DNA of 64,000 nt from Streptomyces sp. SID13726 (GTDB taxonomy: Bacteria > Actinomycetota > Actinomycetes > Streptomycetales > Streptomycetaceae). Below the pieces are notes generated by a model. That model ran no database searches. It was not told the origin of the DNA and saw only the letters and a program-made list of their open reading frames with translations. Shown piece by piece: positions 1 through 8,699 of the stretch. Each line of letters opens with the position of its first letter. Within the stretch, counting starts at the first letter, position 1. The position numbers were made by a program, and so were the translations under genes. Where the stretch lies: positions 744,001 to 808,000 of the forward strand of contig NZ_JAAGLY010000003.1 in assembly GCF_010548375.1 (NCBI RefSeq), in the 5' to 3' direction.

Positions 1-677
1 CACAGGGCGCGGGTCGCCTTCTCGGGCTCGGCGGTGAGTTCCTCGTACGTGACGACATGGGCGTCGAGGGACAGCCGGGCCTCTTCCAGCTTCTCGGCGT
101 ACTCCAGGACTTCGGCCCGGATGGCTTCGTGGTCGGGGTCCGTGCGGCGGCTGGTGAGGGACGCGATCACCGCGCCGGGGTGGCGCAGCAGGACGACGTA
201 CTTGGCGTTCGGCCAACATCGGTGCAGCCGGGGCCAGATGAGGGTGTTCGCCGGTGTCTTGTCGACGATGACGCCCTTGCCACTGCGGGCGAGTTCGAGA
301 TGCAGGACCCGGTCCCACAGCATGTGTTCCAGTTCCTGCTTGTCGAGTTCGAGTGCCTTCATGGCCTCGGAGGAGAAGTCGCGGCTCAACTCGACGTGCA
401 GGGTGCGCAGATGCATCTCGTGCGGGGCGCGGATCCGGCTGTGGCTGTTGAGGAGCACCCGCAGCAGGGTCGATCCGGAGCGCACGGAGGACAGCACGAA
501 CACCGGGGCGTCCACCAGGCGCGGGGCGCAGGGGGCGACGTACGACGACGTCTCGCCGCTGGACCGGGGGGACGGTACGGCGTCCAGGCCGCGGCGCGGC
601 GGGCTCACCGCCTCCTTCATCAGCCGTCCCCGGCGCCTGAGTCCCTTGCCGATCGCGGACATACGCGGGTCTCGCAC
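1..677 (-). CDS. Sulfotransferase family protein, 3' end outside the window
   Basis: About 225 N-terminal residues are visible; the C-terminus lies left of base 1. Two PAPS-binding signatures can be read: a 5'-phosphosulfate loop (SSVRSGSTLL, residues about 63-72) and a 3'-phosphate motif (VVLLRHPGAVIAS, about 161-173), with VDKTPAN between them. These are diagnostic of PAPS-dependent sulfotransferases; the acceptor cannot be read from sequence. I chose the GTG at 677 because AAAGG lies about seven bases upstream, while the in-frame ATG at 662 has no ribosome site. It faces the same way as the fucosidase gene but is separated from it by a strong hairpin, so it probably has its own transcript. 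Confidence 0.85.
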   Translation of the reverse strand, partial: MRDPRMSAIGKGLRRRGRLMKEAVSPPRRGLDAVPSPRSSGETSSYVAPCAPRLVDAPVFVLSSVRSGSTLLRVLLNSHSRIRAPHEMHLRTLHVELSRDFSSEAMKALELDKQELEHMLWDRVLHLELARSGKGVIVDKTPANTLIWPRLHRCWPNAKYVVLLRHPGAVIASLTSRRTDPDHEAIRAEVLEYAEKLEEARLSLDAHVVTYEELTAEPEKATRAL

Positions 678-759
678 GGTGTCACCTTTCCGTCGTGCTC
701 TCGCTTCCGCATCCCAGGGGCGACACGCGAACCCCAGGTGTCCGAGAGGGAAACGGAAA

Positions 760-792
760 AGGTCACGGCGGGCCGAAAACCCGCCGTGACCT
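760..792 (-). terminator. Hairpin terminator after the glycosidase genes
   Basis: A perfect 13-bp inverted repeat (AGGTCACGGCGGG and its complement) with a 7-base loop lies 40 bases beyond the fucosidase stop. Streptomyces terminators often lack a long U tract, as here. It insulates the fucosidase operon from the sulfotransferase gene. Confidence 0.75.
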
Positions 793-832
793 GGAGACTT
801 ACCGCTGTCTTAAGAGTTCATGGGAATCACGC

Positions 833-2083
833 TCAGAAGCGGCCCGATCCCCGGTACAGCTCCGCTTCCCCGTCCAGTTCGACCTTGAGGACCGTGGCGT
901 ACGGGTCGAGGTCGGACTCGGCCGGCGGGTCGATCCACACGATGCCCACGGCATCGTGCAGACCGCCGACCAGCTGGTGCCCCAGCTCGGTCCCGGTCCC
1001 GAGGACGGTGACCCTGCGGACCGGGGTGACCAGTCCGCGCAGCCCGATCTCGGCGCGCGGGGCGTCGAAGAGGACCAGGTAGAGCGTCCGGCCGTCGGCG
1101 GAGAGGGTGCTGGGTCCGTAGTGGTGCCCGGCGGGCAGGCCGCGCCGGGTCCCGTACACGGCCTCGGAGTGCTTGGCGATCCACTCCCCCAGGCCTTCGA
1201 GCCGCTCGACCTGGGGCGCGGGAATGGTCCCGTCCTCCATCGGGCCGACGTCCAGCAGCAGGTTGCCGCCCCCGCCGATGGTCTCGGTGAAGTAGCGGAT
1301 CAGCTGGGCGAGCGACTTGTGGTGGTGGTCCTGGTGCTGGTAGCCCCACGAGTCGTTGATCGTCAGGCACAACTCCCAGGGACCCTCGGGGGGTTCGATG
1401 GGAGCGCCCTGCTCGGGCGTCGCGTAGTCGCCCTCGCTGAGCATGCGCGCGTTGAAGACGACGTCCGGGGTGTACGACCGGATGAGCGCGGCGAGTTCGG
1501 GGATGCGCCACTGCTCCTCGCTGCGGTCCCACTCGCCGTCGAACCACATCAGGTCGGGCCGGTACCGGGAGGCCAACTCCTCGATCTGGCCGTCCCGGTA
1601 GGCGATGAACCGTTCCCAGGCGGCCAGGTCCTCGTCCTCGGCGGCCACCTCGGAGTAGCGGTTGTCCTCCTGCTCCGGCGGACGGCCCGGCTTGCGCGTG
1701 GACGCGTAGTCGGGGTGGTTCCAGTCGGAGTGCGAGTAGTAGAAGCCGACCTTGAGGCCCTTCTCGCGCAGGGCCTCGGAGTAGGGGCCGATGTAGTCCC
1801 TGCCGAGGTTCAGATCGCCGAACTCCGTGTCCCACAGCGCCACACCGTCGTGGTGACGGGTCGTCAGCACCGCGTACCTGGCCCCGGCCCGGGCGAACAG
1901 GTCAGCCCACTCACGAGGGTTGTACCTGGCGCCCGTGAACCGCTCCAGCTGGGACATGTACCGCTCGTGCGGGACGATGTCGTCGTAGAACGACCAGGAC
2001 TCCTGGACGCCGTCCACGGCGTAGATGCCCCAGTGGATGAAGATCCCCAACTTGGCGTCGGTGAACCAGGGTTGCATCGGCAT
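833..2083 (-). CDS. Alpha-L-fucosidase, GH29
   Basis: 416 residues. The GH29 fold is recognisable from the N-terminal KLGIFIHWG motif (residues 11-19), TTRHHDGVALWD (74-85) and PDLMWFDGEW (176-185), in which Asp182 is the expected nucleophile. No signal peptide is seen, so it should act in the cytoplasm on imported fucosylated oligosaccharides. The start ATG has GGAGGGG about ten bases upstream and lies four bases after the alpha-mannosidase stop, so the two are co-transcribed. GH29 with GH38 points to trimming of complex glycans. The family call is firm; the linkage specificity is not known. Confidence 0.9.
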   Translation of the reverse strand: MPMQPWFTDAKLGIFIHWGIYAVDGVQESWSFYDDIVPHERYMSQLERFTGARYNPREWADLFARAGARYAVLTTRHHDGVALWDTEFGDLNLGRDYIGPYSEALREKGLKVGFYYSHSDWNHPDYASTRKPGRPPEQEDNRYSEVAAEDEDLAAWERFIAYRDGQIEELASRYRPDLMWFDGEWDRSEEQWRIPELAALIRSYTPDVVFNARMLSEGDYATPEQGAPIEPPEGPWELCLTINDSWGYQHQDHHHKSLAQLIRYFTETIGGGGNLLLDVGPMEDGTIPAPQVERLEGLGEWIAKHSEAVYGTRRGLPAGHHYGPSTLSADGRTLYLVLFDAPRAEIGLRGLVTPVRRVTVLGTGTELGHQLVGGLHDAVGIVWIDPPAESDLDPYATVLKVELDGEAELYRGSGRF

Positions 2084-2087
2084 CGCG

Positions 2088-5000
2088 TCAGCCCCTCCGG
2101 AGCCGGAGGGTCAGCACCTGGAAGGGGCGCAGCGAGACCGCCACCCCGCCGTCGGAGACCTCGGCCGTCTCCTCCTCCAGCGGGCGCTCCAGCAGGTCGG
2201 TGATCTGGGCGCCGGCCAGCGGGAAGCCGGTACGCAGCACGCCGGTCGCACGGCCGCCGCCCGACTCGTAGAGCCGGACCACCACGTCACCGGAGCCGTC
2301 GTCGGCGAGCTTGACCGCCTCGACGGTCACACCCTCGCCGTCGACGGAGACGACCGGCTCGGGGGCACCGGCCGCGTCCGCCACCCGCAGCGGCAGGTTG
2401 AGGGAGTAGCCCTCGGCGACGGTGTCCTCGATGCTCGCGCCGGGCAGCAGCGAGTAGGTGAAGCGGTGCTTGCCCTGGTCGGCCTCCGGGTCCGGGATGC
2501 GCGGGGCGCGGACCAGGCTGAGCCGGACCGTGGTCGTCGTACCGCCGTCCTCACGGACCGTACGGGAGACGTCGTGGCCGTAGGTCGAGTCGTTGAGGAC
2601 CGCGACGCCGTAGCCGGGTTCGCCGACGTGCACCCAGCGGTGGCCGGAGACCTCGAAGCGGGCCGCCTCCCAGCTGGTGTTGGTGTGGGTGGGGCGCTGG
2701 ATGTGGCCGAACTGGATCTCCGCCGAGGAGTGCGCGGCCCGCACGTCCACCGGGAAGGCGGCCTTGAGGATCTTCTCGGCCTCGTGCCAGTCGATCTCGG
2801 TCTCGAAGTCGATGCGGGGGCTGTCGGCGCGCACGGTGATGGTCTGGGTGATCGTCGAGCCCTTGCCGAACGCACGCGTCACACGGATCGCGCCCAGCAG
2901 CGGGTCCTCCGACACGACCTCGATCGACGTGGGCTCCAGAAGATCCGTGTAGCGGTTCTTGTAGTGCTTGTCGATGTCCCAGGCGTCCCAGTAGTTCGGG
3001 AGGTCGGTGTGCAGACGGAGCAGGTTGCCCTTGTCGCCGAGGACCTCACGTCCGACGCGCAGGTCGACGACCGAGGAGAGGGTGCCGTCCTCGGCGACCT
3101 CCACGCGCACCAGGCCGTTGTCGAGGACGCGGCCCTGGGTGCGCACGGACTGCGCGGGCTCGGCGTCCGTCAGCGGCGCGCTGCCGTTCGCGGGCACCTC
3201 GACGTACGCCGGAGCGCCCTCGGCGGTGCGGACCACCTCGGCCCGGTCGAACGGGCTGGTGTTGAAGACCCGGGTGCCGCCGGCGCCCAGCGCGTGCACG
3301 GCCTCGGCGGTCAGCGCCTCCAGTTCCTCGGCGACCCGGGCGTACTCGGCCTCGGCCTCGCGGTGCACCCAGGCGATCGAGGAGCCGGGCAGGATGTCGT
3401 GGAACTGGTGCAGCAGGACCGTCTTCCACAGGCGGTCGAGCTTCTCGTACGGGTAGGAGTAGCCCGGCGCGTGCAGCGCGGCCGTGGTCGCCCACAGCTC
3501 GGCCTCGCGCAGCTTGTGCTCGGAGCGGCGGTTGCCCTGCTTGGTGCGGGCCTGCGAGGTGTAGGTGGCGCGGTGCAGCTCCAGGTAGAGCTCGCCCACC
3601 CAGACGGGGGCGTCCGGGTACTCGGCGCGGGCCTGGGCGAAGAAGTCGTCCGGGTGCTCGACGACGACCTTGGGTGAGCCTTCCAGGTCGGCGAGCCTGC
3701 GCGCGCGTTCCATGATCTCGCGGGTGGGGCCGCCACCGCCGTCGCCCCAGCCGAAGGGGGCCAGGGAGCGCTGACCGCCGCCCTTCTCCGAGTAGTTGCG
3801 GACCGCGCGGTCCATCTCCTCGCCGCTGAAGCGGGCGTTGTAGGTGTCGACGGGCGGGAAGTGCGTGAAGATGCGGGTGCCGTCGATGCCCTCCCACCAG
3901 AAGGTGTGGTGGGGGAACTTGTTGGTCTGGTTCCAGGAGATCTTCTGGGTGAGGAACCAGTCGTTGCCGGCCAGCTTGGCGAGCTGCGGGTAGGCGGCGG
4001 TGTAGCCGAAGGAGTCCGGCAGCCAGACGCCCTTGGTCTCGACGCCGAAGTGCTCGATGAAGAACCGCTTGCCGTGGATGAGCTGGCGGGCGATGGCCTC
4101 GCCGCCGGGCAGGTTGCCGTCGGCCTCGACCCACATGCCGCCGACCGGGGCCCACTGGCCCTTCTTCACGGACTCCTGGATGCGGGCCCAGACGTGCGGG
4201 TAGTTGTCGCGCACCCACTCGTACTGCTGGGCCTGGGAGCAGGCGAAGATGAAGTCGTCGTACTCGTCGGCGAGCGAGGTGACGTTGGAGAAGGTGCGGG
4301 ACGTCTTGCGCTTGGTCTCGCGGATGGGCCAGAGCCAGGCGGAGTCGATGTGGGCGTGGCCGACACCGGAGATGGTGTGCGCGCTGGCGTTGGCCGGCTT
4401 GGCCAGCACGGGCGCGAGGACCTCGCGGACGGCGGCGGCGCTGCCGGCGACGTCGTCCAGGTCGAGGGCGTCCATGGCCCGGTCCAGGGCGTGCAGGATC
4501 TCGTGGCGGCGGGGCTCGTGCTCGGGGAGGTGGACCATCAGCTCGCGCAGGACCTGGAGGTCCAGGTCGAGGTGCCAGACGTTCTCGTCGAGGATCGCGA
4601 GGTCGGCGCGCTGGAAGGTGTAGATCGGCTCCGAGCCGGCCGTGAGCTTGTCGCCCATCGGCGTGATCTTGGAGAAGTTGTCCTTGAGGATGTCCGGGTT
4701 GGAGGCGGCCTCGACCAGGTAGTCGATCTGCTCGCCGCCGGTCGCCGGGTTGGCGATGGGGACGTACTGGTTGAGCGGGTTGACGGCCTTCAGGGGGCGG
4801 CCGTCGGGCAGGTGGACCAGGGCCTCGGCCTGGTTGCCGGGCCAGTCGCCGATGAAGCCCAGGTCGATGACGGCCTCGACGCGCTTCCCGGCCCACTCGG
4901 CGGGCACCTGGCCACGCATCCGGAACCAGGTGGTGCCCCAGGGCGGGCCCCAGGGGGTGTCCATCGCGAAGGGCGTGTAGCGGGCGGCCGCGGCCTCCTC

Positions 5001-5135
5001 GAAGGAGACCGGCTCGCCCGGCGCCTGCCAGGCCTCGACCTCGAAGGGGACGGTGTCGGCGTAGATCGCGGGCTTGATGCGCTGGTCGTGGGCGCGCTGT
5101 ACGCGCTCCTCGATGCGGTTGCGTTCGTCGTGCAT
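2088..5135 (-). CDS. Alpha-mannosidase, GH38
   Basis: 1015 residues, normal length for bacterial GH38. Landmarks are the metal-site strand GVGHAHIDSAWLWP (257-270), GGMWVEADGNLPGGEA (332-347) and VWLPDSFGY (370-378), with Asp374 the expected nucleophile. A long beta-rich C-terminal half typical of GH38 follows. There is no signal peptide, so it is probably cytosolic. It retains alpha-mannoside configuration and needs a divalent metal, as known for the family. It is the first gene of the unit with the fucosidase. The 62-bp gap upstream holds a perfect 20-bp palindrome, suggesting separate repression from the GH4 gene before it. Confidence 0.92.
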   Translation of the reverse strand: MHDERNRIEERVQRAHDQRIKPAIYADTVPFEVEAWQAPGEPVSFEEAAAARYTPFAMDTPWGPPWGTTWFRMRGQVPAEWAGKRVEAVIDLGFIGDWPGNQAEALVHLPDGRPLKAVNPLNQYVPIANPATGGEQIDYLVEAASNPDILKDNFSKITPMGDKLTAGSEPIYTFQRADLAILDENVWHLDLDLQVLRELMVHLPEHEPRRHEILHALDRAMDALDLDDVAGSAAAVREVLAPVLAKPANASAHTISGVGHAHIDSAWLWPIRETKRKTSRTFSNVTSLADEYDDFIFACSQAQQYEWVRDNYPHVWARIQESVKKGQWAPVGGMWVEADGNLPGGEAIARQLIHGKRFFIEHFGVETKGVWLPDSFGYTAAYPQLAKLAGNDWFLTQKISWNQTNKFPHHTFWWEGIDGTRIFTHFPPVDTYNARFSGEEMDRAVRNYSEKGGGQRSLAPFGWGDGGGGPTREIMERARRLADLEGSPKVVVEHPDDFFAQARAEYPDAPVWVGELYLELHRATYTSQARTKQGNRRSEHKLREAELWATTAALHAPGYSYPYEKLDRLWKTVLLHQFHDILPGSSIAWVHREAEAEYARVAEELEALTAEAVHALGAGGTRVFNTSPFDRAEVVRTAEGAPAYVEVPANGSAPLTDAEPAQSVRTQGRVLDNGLVRVEVAEDGTLSSVVDLRVGREVLGDKGNLLRLHTDLPNYWDAWDIDKHYKNRYTDLLEPTSIEVVSEDPLLGAIRVTRAFGKGSTITQTITVRADSPRIDFETEIDWHEAEKILKAAFPVDVRAAHSSAEIQFGHIQRPTHTNTSWEAARFEVSGHRWVHVGEPGYGVAVLNDSTYGHDVSRTVREDGGTTTTVRLSLVRAPRIPDPEADQGKHRFTYSLLPGASIEDTVAEGYSLNLPLRVADAAGAPEPVVSVDGEGVTVEAVKLADDGSGDVVVRLYESGGGRATGVLRTGFPLAGAQITDLLERPLEEETAEVSDGGVAVSLRPFQVLTLRLRRG

Positions 5136-5169
5136 GAAGGGTCTCCAGGGAGGGAGAGGGCGAGCTGAG

Positions 5170-5189
5170 TTTAGAAAGCGCTTTCTAAA
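5170..5189. promoter_or_regulatory. LacI-type palindromic operator before the alpha-mannosidase gene
   Basis: A perfect 20-bp palindrome, TTTAGAAAGCGCTTTCTAAA, lies between the GH4 stop (5198) and the mannosidase start (5135). The central AGCGCT is the hallmark of LacI-family sugar-repressor sites in actinomycetes. No LacI gene is in the window, so the regulator would be elsewhere. A DeoR-type regulator is nearby, but its sites usually look different. Confidence 0.65.
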
Positions 5190-5197
5190 GGCCGTCG

Positions 5198-6535
5198 CTA
5201 CTTAAGGTACGCGAGGCCCGGATGCACCGACGTGTAGCCCTCGACCAGCTTGCGGGCGACATTGACCGAGTCGACCAGCGGATGCAGCGCGAAGGCCTTC
5301 ACCGCGGTCGCGCGCGAGGCGGATCCGGCGGCGGCCAGGACCTCGCGCTCGACGGCCTTGACCGAGCAGACCAGGCCGGAGGCGTGGTCGGGCAGCGGGG
5401 CGACGGAGACCGGGTGGGCGCCGTTGGCGTCGACCAGGCAGGGGACCTCGATGACGGCATCGTTGTCGAGCACCGAGAGCGTGCCCTGGTTGCGGACGTT
5501 CAGGATCAGCGTGGTGCGCTCGTCCCGGGCGATGGCCCGCATCAGGGCGAGGGCGACCTTCTCGTAGCCGCCGGAGAGGTCGTCGGCGTCGCGCTCGCCG
5601 GCGCCGGCCGCCTCCCGGTTCTCGGCCATGTAGGTGGCCTCGCGCTCGGCGCGGGTGCGGTCCCAGACGTCCAGCGCCTTCGCACCCGCGGCGCCGACCT
5701 CGTCGTAGAACCGTGCCTGCTGGTCGGCGAGGAAGGCCCCGCGGGTCTTCTCGGCCTGCTGGTAGGAGCGGACGGCCTCGCGGTTGAAGTAGTAGTAGTG
5801 CAGGTACTCGTTGGGGATCGCGCCCAGCGACTGGAGCCAGTCGACGCCGAAGAGCTTGCCCTCCTCGAAGGAGCCGAGCAGGTCGGGATCGGCGAGCAGG
5901 CGGGGCAGTTCGTCCCGGCCGGCGATCTTCAGGCCGCGGACCCAGCCGAGGTGGTTGAGGCCGACGTAGTCGATCCACGCCTCGTCGGGGTTGGCGCCGA
6001 GCACGCGCGCGATACGGCGGCCGAGGCCGACCGGGGAGTCGCAGATGCCGATGACGCGGTCGCCGAGGTGGCGGGACATGGCCTCGGTGACCAGGCCCGC
6101 GGGGTTGGTGAAGTTGATGACCCAGGCGTCGGGGGCGAGCCGCGCCACCCGCCGGGCGATGTCGACGGCCACGGGGACCGTGCGCAGGCCGTAGGCGATG
6201 CCGCCCGCGCCGACCGTCTCCTGGCCGAGGACGCCCTCGGCGAGGGCGACCCGCTCGTCATTGGCCCGGCCCTCCAGGCCGCCGACGCGGATCGCCGAGA
6301 AGATGAAGTCGGCGCCGCGCAGGGCCTCGTCGAGGTCGGTGGTGGCGGTCACCGAGGGGGCGTCGGGGACCTGGGCCGCCTGCTCGGCGAGCACGCGGGT
6401 CACCGCGGAGAGCCGGCCGGCGTCCAGATCGTGCAGGACGACCTCGGTCACCCGGCCCTCGGCGCGGTCCGTCAGCAGCGCGCCGTACACGAGCGGAACG
6501 CGGAAACCGCCGCCGCCGAGAATCGTCAGCTTCAC
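5198..6535 (-). CDS. GH4 family NAD-dependent glycosidase (6-phospho-glucosidase-like)
   Basis: 445 residues. The N-terminus KLTILGGGGFRVP is the GH4 NAD-binding turn; NFTNPAG (141-147) and GICDSP (163-168) form the metal/substrate site. GH4 enzymes use NAD+ and Mn2+ in a redox elimination mechanism. The CDSP tetrad differs from the CNxP of characterised 6-phospho-beta-glucosidases, so specificity is uncertain. I chose the GTG at 6535, which has GGAGGA about six bases upstream; a longer form from GTG 6619 adds a low-complexity extension and is unlikely. It lies between the DeoR gene and the mannosidase on the same strand. No PTS is visible, so the substrate may be unphosphorylated or phosphorylated by the kinase nearby. 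Confidence 0.88.
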   Translation of the reverse strand: MKLTILGGGGFRVPLVYGALLTDRAEGRVTEVVLHDLDAGRLSAVTRVLAEQAAQVPDAPSVTATTDLDEALRGADFIFSAIRVGGLEGRANDERVALAEGVLGQETVGAGGIAYGLRTVPVAVDIARRVARLAPDAWVINFTNPAGLVTEAMSRHLGDRVIGICDSPVGLGRRIARVLGANPDEAWIDYVGLNHLGWVRGLKIAGRDELPRLLADPDLLGSFEEGKLFGVDWLQSLGAIPNEYLHYYYFNREAVRSYQQAEKTRGAFLADQQARFYDEVGAAGAKALDVWDRTRAEREATYMAENREAAGAGERDADDLSGGYEKVALALMRAIARDERTTLILNVRNQGTLSVLDNDAVIEVPCLVDANGAHPVSVAPLPDHASGLVCSVKAVEREVLAAAGSASRATAVKAFALHPLVDSVNVARKLVEGYTSVHPGLAYLK

Positions 6536-6677
6536 CGGTGTCCTCCAGAGATGCTCCGGCGGGCGGGCCGGGGGTTGGTCGAGCGTGGGCGGAGCGCGTC
6601 GCGAGAACCGGGCACGCACAGCCTCCTTGCACTTGTCACACGGATCGTTCCTCTTGCGCGGAGCCGAGGGAGCGGGG

Positions 6678-7463
6678 TCATCCTCGTCCCTTTCCTGCCA
6701 GGACGACCTCGACGCCCGCCTCCTCCAGGGAGGACCGGGTCGCCGCGTCGACCGGCGCGTTCGTCACCACCACGTCCAGGTCCTCGGGGCCGCAGACCTT
6801 CGCCATGCCGGTGCCCGGGAACTTGGCCGTGTCGGCGAGCAGGACGACCTTGTCGCTCGCCTTGATCATGGCGCGTTTGACCGGCACCTCGACGACGGTC
6901 GTGTCCATCACCTGCCCGCCGGGGCGCACTCCGCTGGTGCCGAGGAAGAGCCAGTCGGCGTGCAGCTGGCGGAGGTTGTCCTCGGTGAGGAAGCCGACCA
7001 GGGAGCGGTACTCGCGGCGGACCATGCCGCCGAGCAGCACCAGTTCGATGCCCTCGTCGTCGGCGAGCTCCTCGTAGACCACCAGGTTGCTGGTGATCAC
7101 GGTGAGCCGGCGGCCGTGCAGCTGCCGGGCCAGCCGGTAGGCGGTGGTGCCGATGTCGAGCAGCACGGACTGGCCGTCCGCGACCAGCGCGGCGGCACGG
7201 GCGGCTATCGCGTCCTTCTCGGCCACCCGCACCTCGGCGACCTCGGCGAAGGGCTGATCGCCCTCCTCGGCGCGCGCACCGCCGTGCACCCGGGTGAGCA
7301 GTCCGTCGTCCTCCAGCTTGACGAGGTCACGCCGAATGGTGGCGGGGCTCACACCGAGCTGCTCGGAGAGGTCGGTCACGGCCGCGGGGCCGCCCGAGCG
7401 CAGGGCCCGGAGGATGAGTTGGTGTCGTCGTTCTGCCAGCACGCCGCGAACACTACTCGTCAT
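6678..7463 (-). CDS. DeoR-family transcriptional regulator
   Basis: About 261 residues. An N-terminal winged helix (AERRHQLILRALR through GVSPATIRRDLVKLEDDGLLTR) with the DeoR recognition-helix signature is followed by a sugar-phosphate-sensing domain of ISOCOT type (ALVADGQSVLLDIGTTAYRLA, HADWLFLGTSGV). DeoR regulators respond to phosphorylated sugars, which fits a PfkB kinase divergently encoded 106 bp away. I chose ATG 7463; a TTG two codons upstream is also possible and neither has a strong ribosome site. It probably controls its own operon and the divergent kinase/transporter operon. Confidence 0.88.
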   Translation of the reverse strand: MTSSVRGVLAERRHQLILRALRSGGPAAVTDLSEQLGVSPATIRRDLVKLEDDGLLTRVHGGARAEEGDQPFAEVAEVRVAEKDAIAARAAALVADGQSVLLDIGTTAYRLARQLHGRRLTVITSNLVVYEELADDEGIELVLLGGMVRREYRSLVGFLTEDNLRQLHADWLFLGTSGVRPGGQVMDTTVVEVPVKRAMIKASDKVVLLADTAKFPGTGMAKVCGPEDLDVVVTNAPVDAATRSSLEEAGVEVVLAGKGRG

Positions 7464-7473
7464 CTTCAATCAT

Positions 7474-7559
7474 TTCTATGCTCAGTTCTGCTTAGGTATT
7501 GACCAATGTCGCCGAGCGGCGCACGATTCCCGTCATCGAAATTGACGAGTTTTGACGAG
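7474..7559. promoter_or_regulatory. Divergent promoter region with candidate DeoR sites
   Basis: For the rightward operon, TTGACC (7499-7504) and CACGAT (7522-7527) are spaced by 17 bases. Two pairs of direct repeats flank this: TTCTATGCTCAG/TTCTGCTTAG (7474-7495) next to the regulator start, and TTGACGAG twice (7542-7549, 7552-7559) before the kinase. Direct repeats are common in DeoR operators. Assignment is inference. Confidence 0.35.
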
Positions 7560-7569
7560 AGGCGCTCAC

Positions 7570-8634
7570 GTGGACGACGACCGGCCCGAGGTGCTGCTGA
7601 CCGGGCTGCTCTTCTACGACCTCGTCCTGACGGGTCTGGGAAAGCCTCCGACACCGGGCGAGGAGATCTGGACGGGCGGCATGGGCTGCGGCCCCGGCGG
7701 CATCGCCAACCTGGCGGTCGCCGCGTCCCGCTTCGGCCTGCGCACCTCCCTGGCCACGGTCTTCGGGGACGACTTCTACGGCGCCTACTGCCAGGAGGTC
7801 CTCGCAGGTCAGGAAGGTGTCGACCTCTCGCTCTCGCGGGTCGCGGACGGCTGGCACACCCCCGTCACCGTCGCCCTCGCGCACGGCCACGACCGGGCCC
7901 TGGTCACCCACGGCCAGGAGCCGCCGTACTCCCAGGACGCGCTGATGGGCGACCCGCCCGAGGCGCGTACCGCCCTGGTGCACCTGGAGGCCGAGCCGCG
8001 CGCCTGGCTCGCCAAGGCGGCCGCGAGCGGCACCCAGATCTACGCGGACGTCGGCTGGGACCCCACCCAGGAGTGGAGCACGGATCTGCTCGACCAGCTG
8101 GCGCTGTGCCACGCCTTCCTGCCCAACGAGGGCGAGGCGATGGCCTACACCCGCACCGACAGCGCGGTGGCGGCCCTCGGGACGCTCTCCGAGCTGGTGC
8201 CGGTGGCCGTGGTCACCCGCGGCGGGGACGGCGCGGTCGCCGTCGACCAGATCACCGGCGAGTACGCGGACGTCCCGGCGCTGGCCGTGGACGTGCTCGA
8301 CGCCACGGGCGCGGGAGACGTCTTCGGCGCGAGCTTCGTCGCGGCCTCGCTCGGCGGCTGGCCGCTGGAGGAACGGCTGCGGTTCGCCGTCCTCGCCGCG
8401 GGTCTGTCCGTACGGCATCACGGCGGGGCCCTCGCGGCCCCGGGCTGGTACGGAGTGGACCAGTGGTGGCGCTCGCTCACGGACCCCGACCTGAGGCGGA
8501 CGTACGGCTTCCTCGCGGACCGCATCCCGGCGGACGTCGGTCCACCGCTCCACTACGCGCCGGTCACACCACCGGCCCGGCCACCGCTCGCCGCGCACCC
8601 CGTCGCCCCACCCGACACCGCGCGGCAGCACTGA
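7570..8634 (+). CDS. PfkB-family carbohydrate kinase
   Basis: 354 residues from GTG 7570, which has AGAGG about eight bases upstream. The PfkB N-terminal glycine-rich motif is present (GGMGCGPGGIANLAVAASRFG) and the C-terminal signature DATGAGDVFGASF holds the anion hole and catalytic Asp. The family phosphorylates sugars or nucleosides with ATP. Here it lies directly before a sugar ABC importer and divergent to a DeoR regulator, so it probably phosphorylates the monosaccharide released inside the cell, making the regulator's effector. The exact sugar is unknown. Confidence 0.88.
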   Translation: MDDDRPEVLLTGLLFYDLVLTGLGKPPTPGEEIWTGGMGCGPGGIANLAVAASRFGLRTSLATVFGDDFYGAYCQEVLAGQEGVDLSLSRVADGWHTPVTVALAHGHDRALVTHGQEPPYSQDALMGDPPEARTALVHLEAEPRAWLAKAAASGTQIYADVGWDPTQEWSTDLLDQLALCHAFLPNEGEAMAYTRTDSAVAALGTLSELVPVAVVTRGGDGAVAVDQITGEYADVPALAVDVLDATGAGDVFGASFVAASLGGWPLEERLRFAVLAAGLSVRHHGGALAAPGWYGVDQWWRSLTDPDLRRTYGFLADRIPADVGPPLHYAPVTPPARPPLAAHPVAPPDTARQH

Positions 8635-8699
8635 TCCGCAAGCCCCCCACAAGCCCCTCGAATGCACGTCCCGAAAAGATCCGAAAGGCGGTGGGAGCT

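Noticed and set aside
3046..4896. Long alternative frame inside the alpha-mannosidase gene
   Set aside because: The translation is Arg/Pro/Gly-rich with no motif, while the overlapping GH38 frame has all catalytic motifs.
6536..6619. Longer GH4 protein from GTG 6619
   Set aside because: The extension is low-complexity, while GTG 6535 has GGAGGA and gives the standard GH4 N-terminus.
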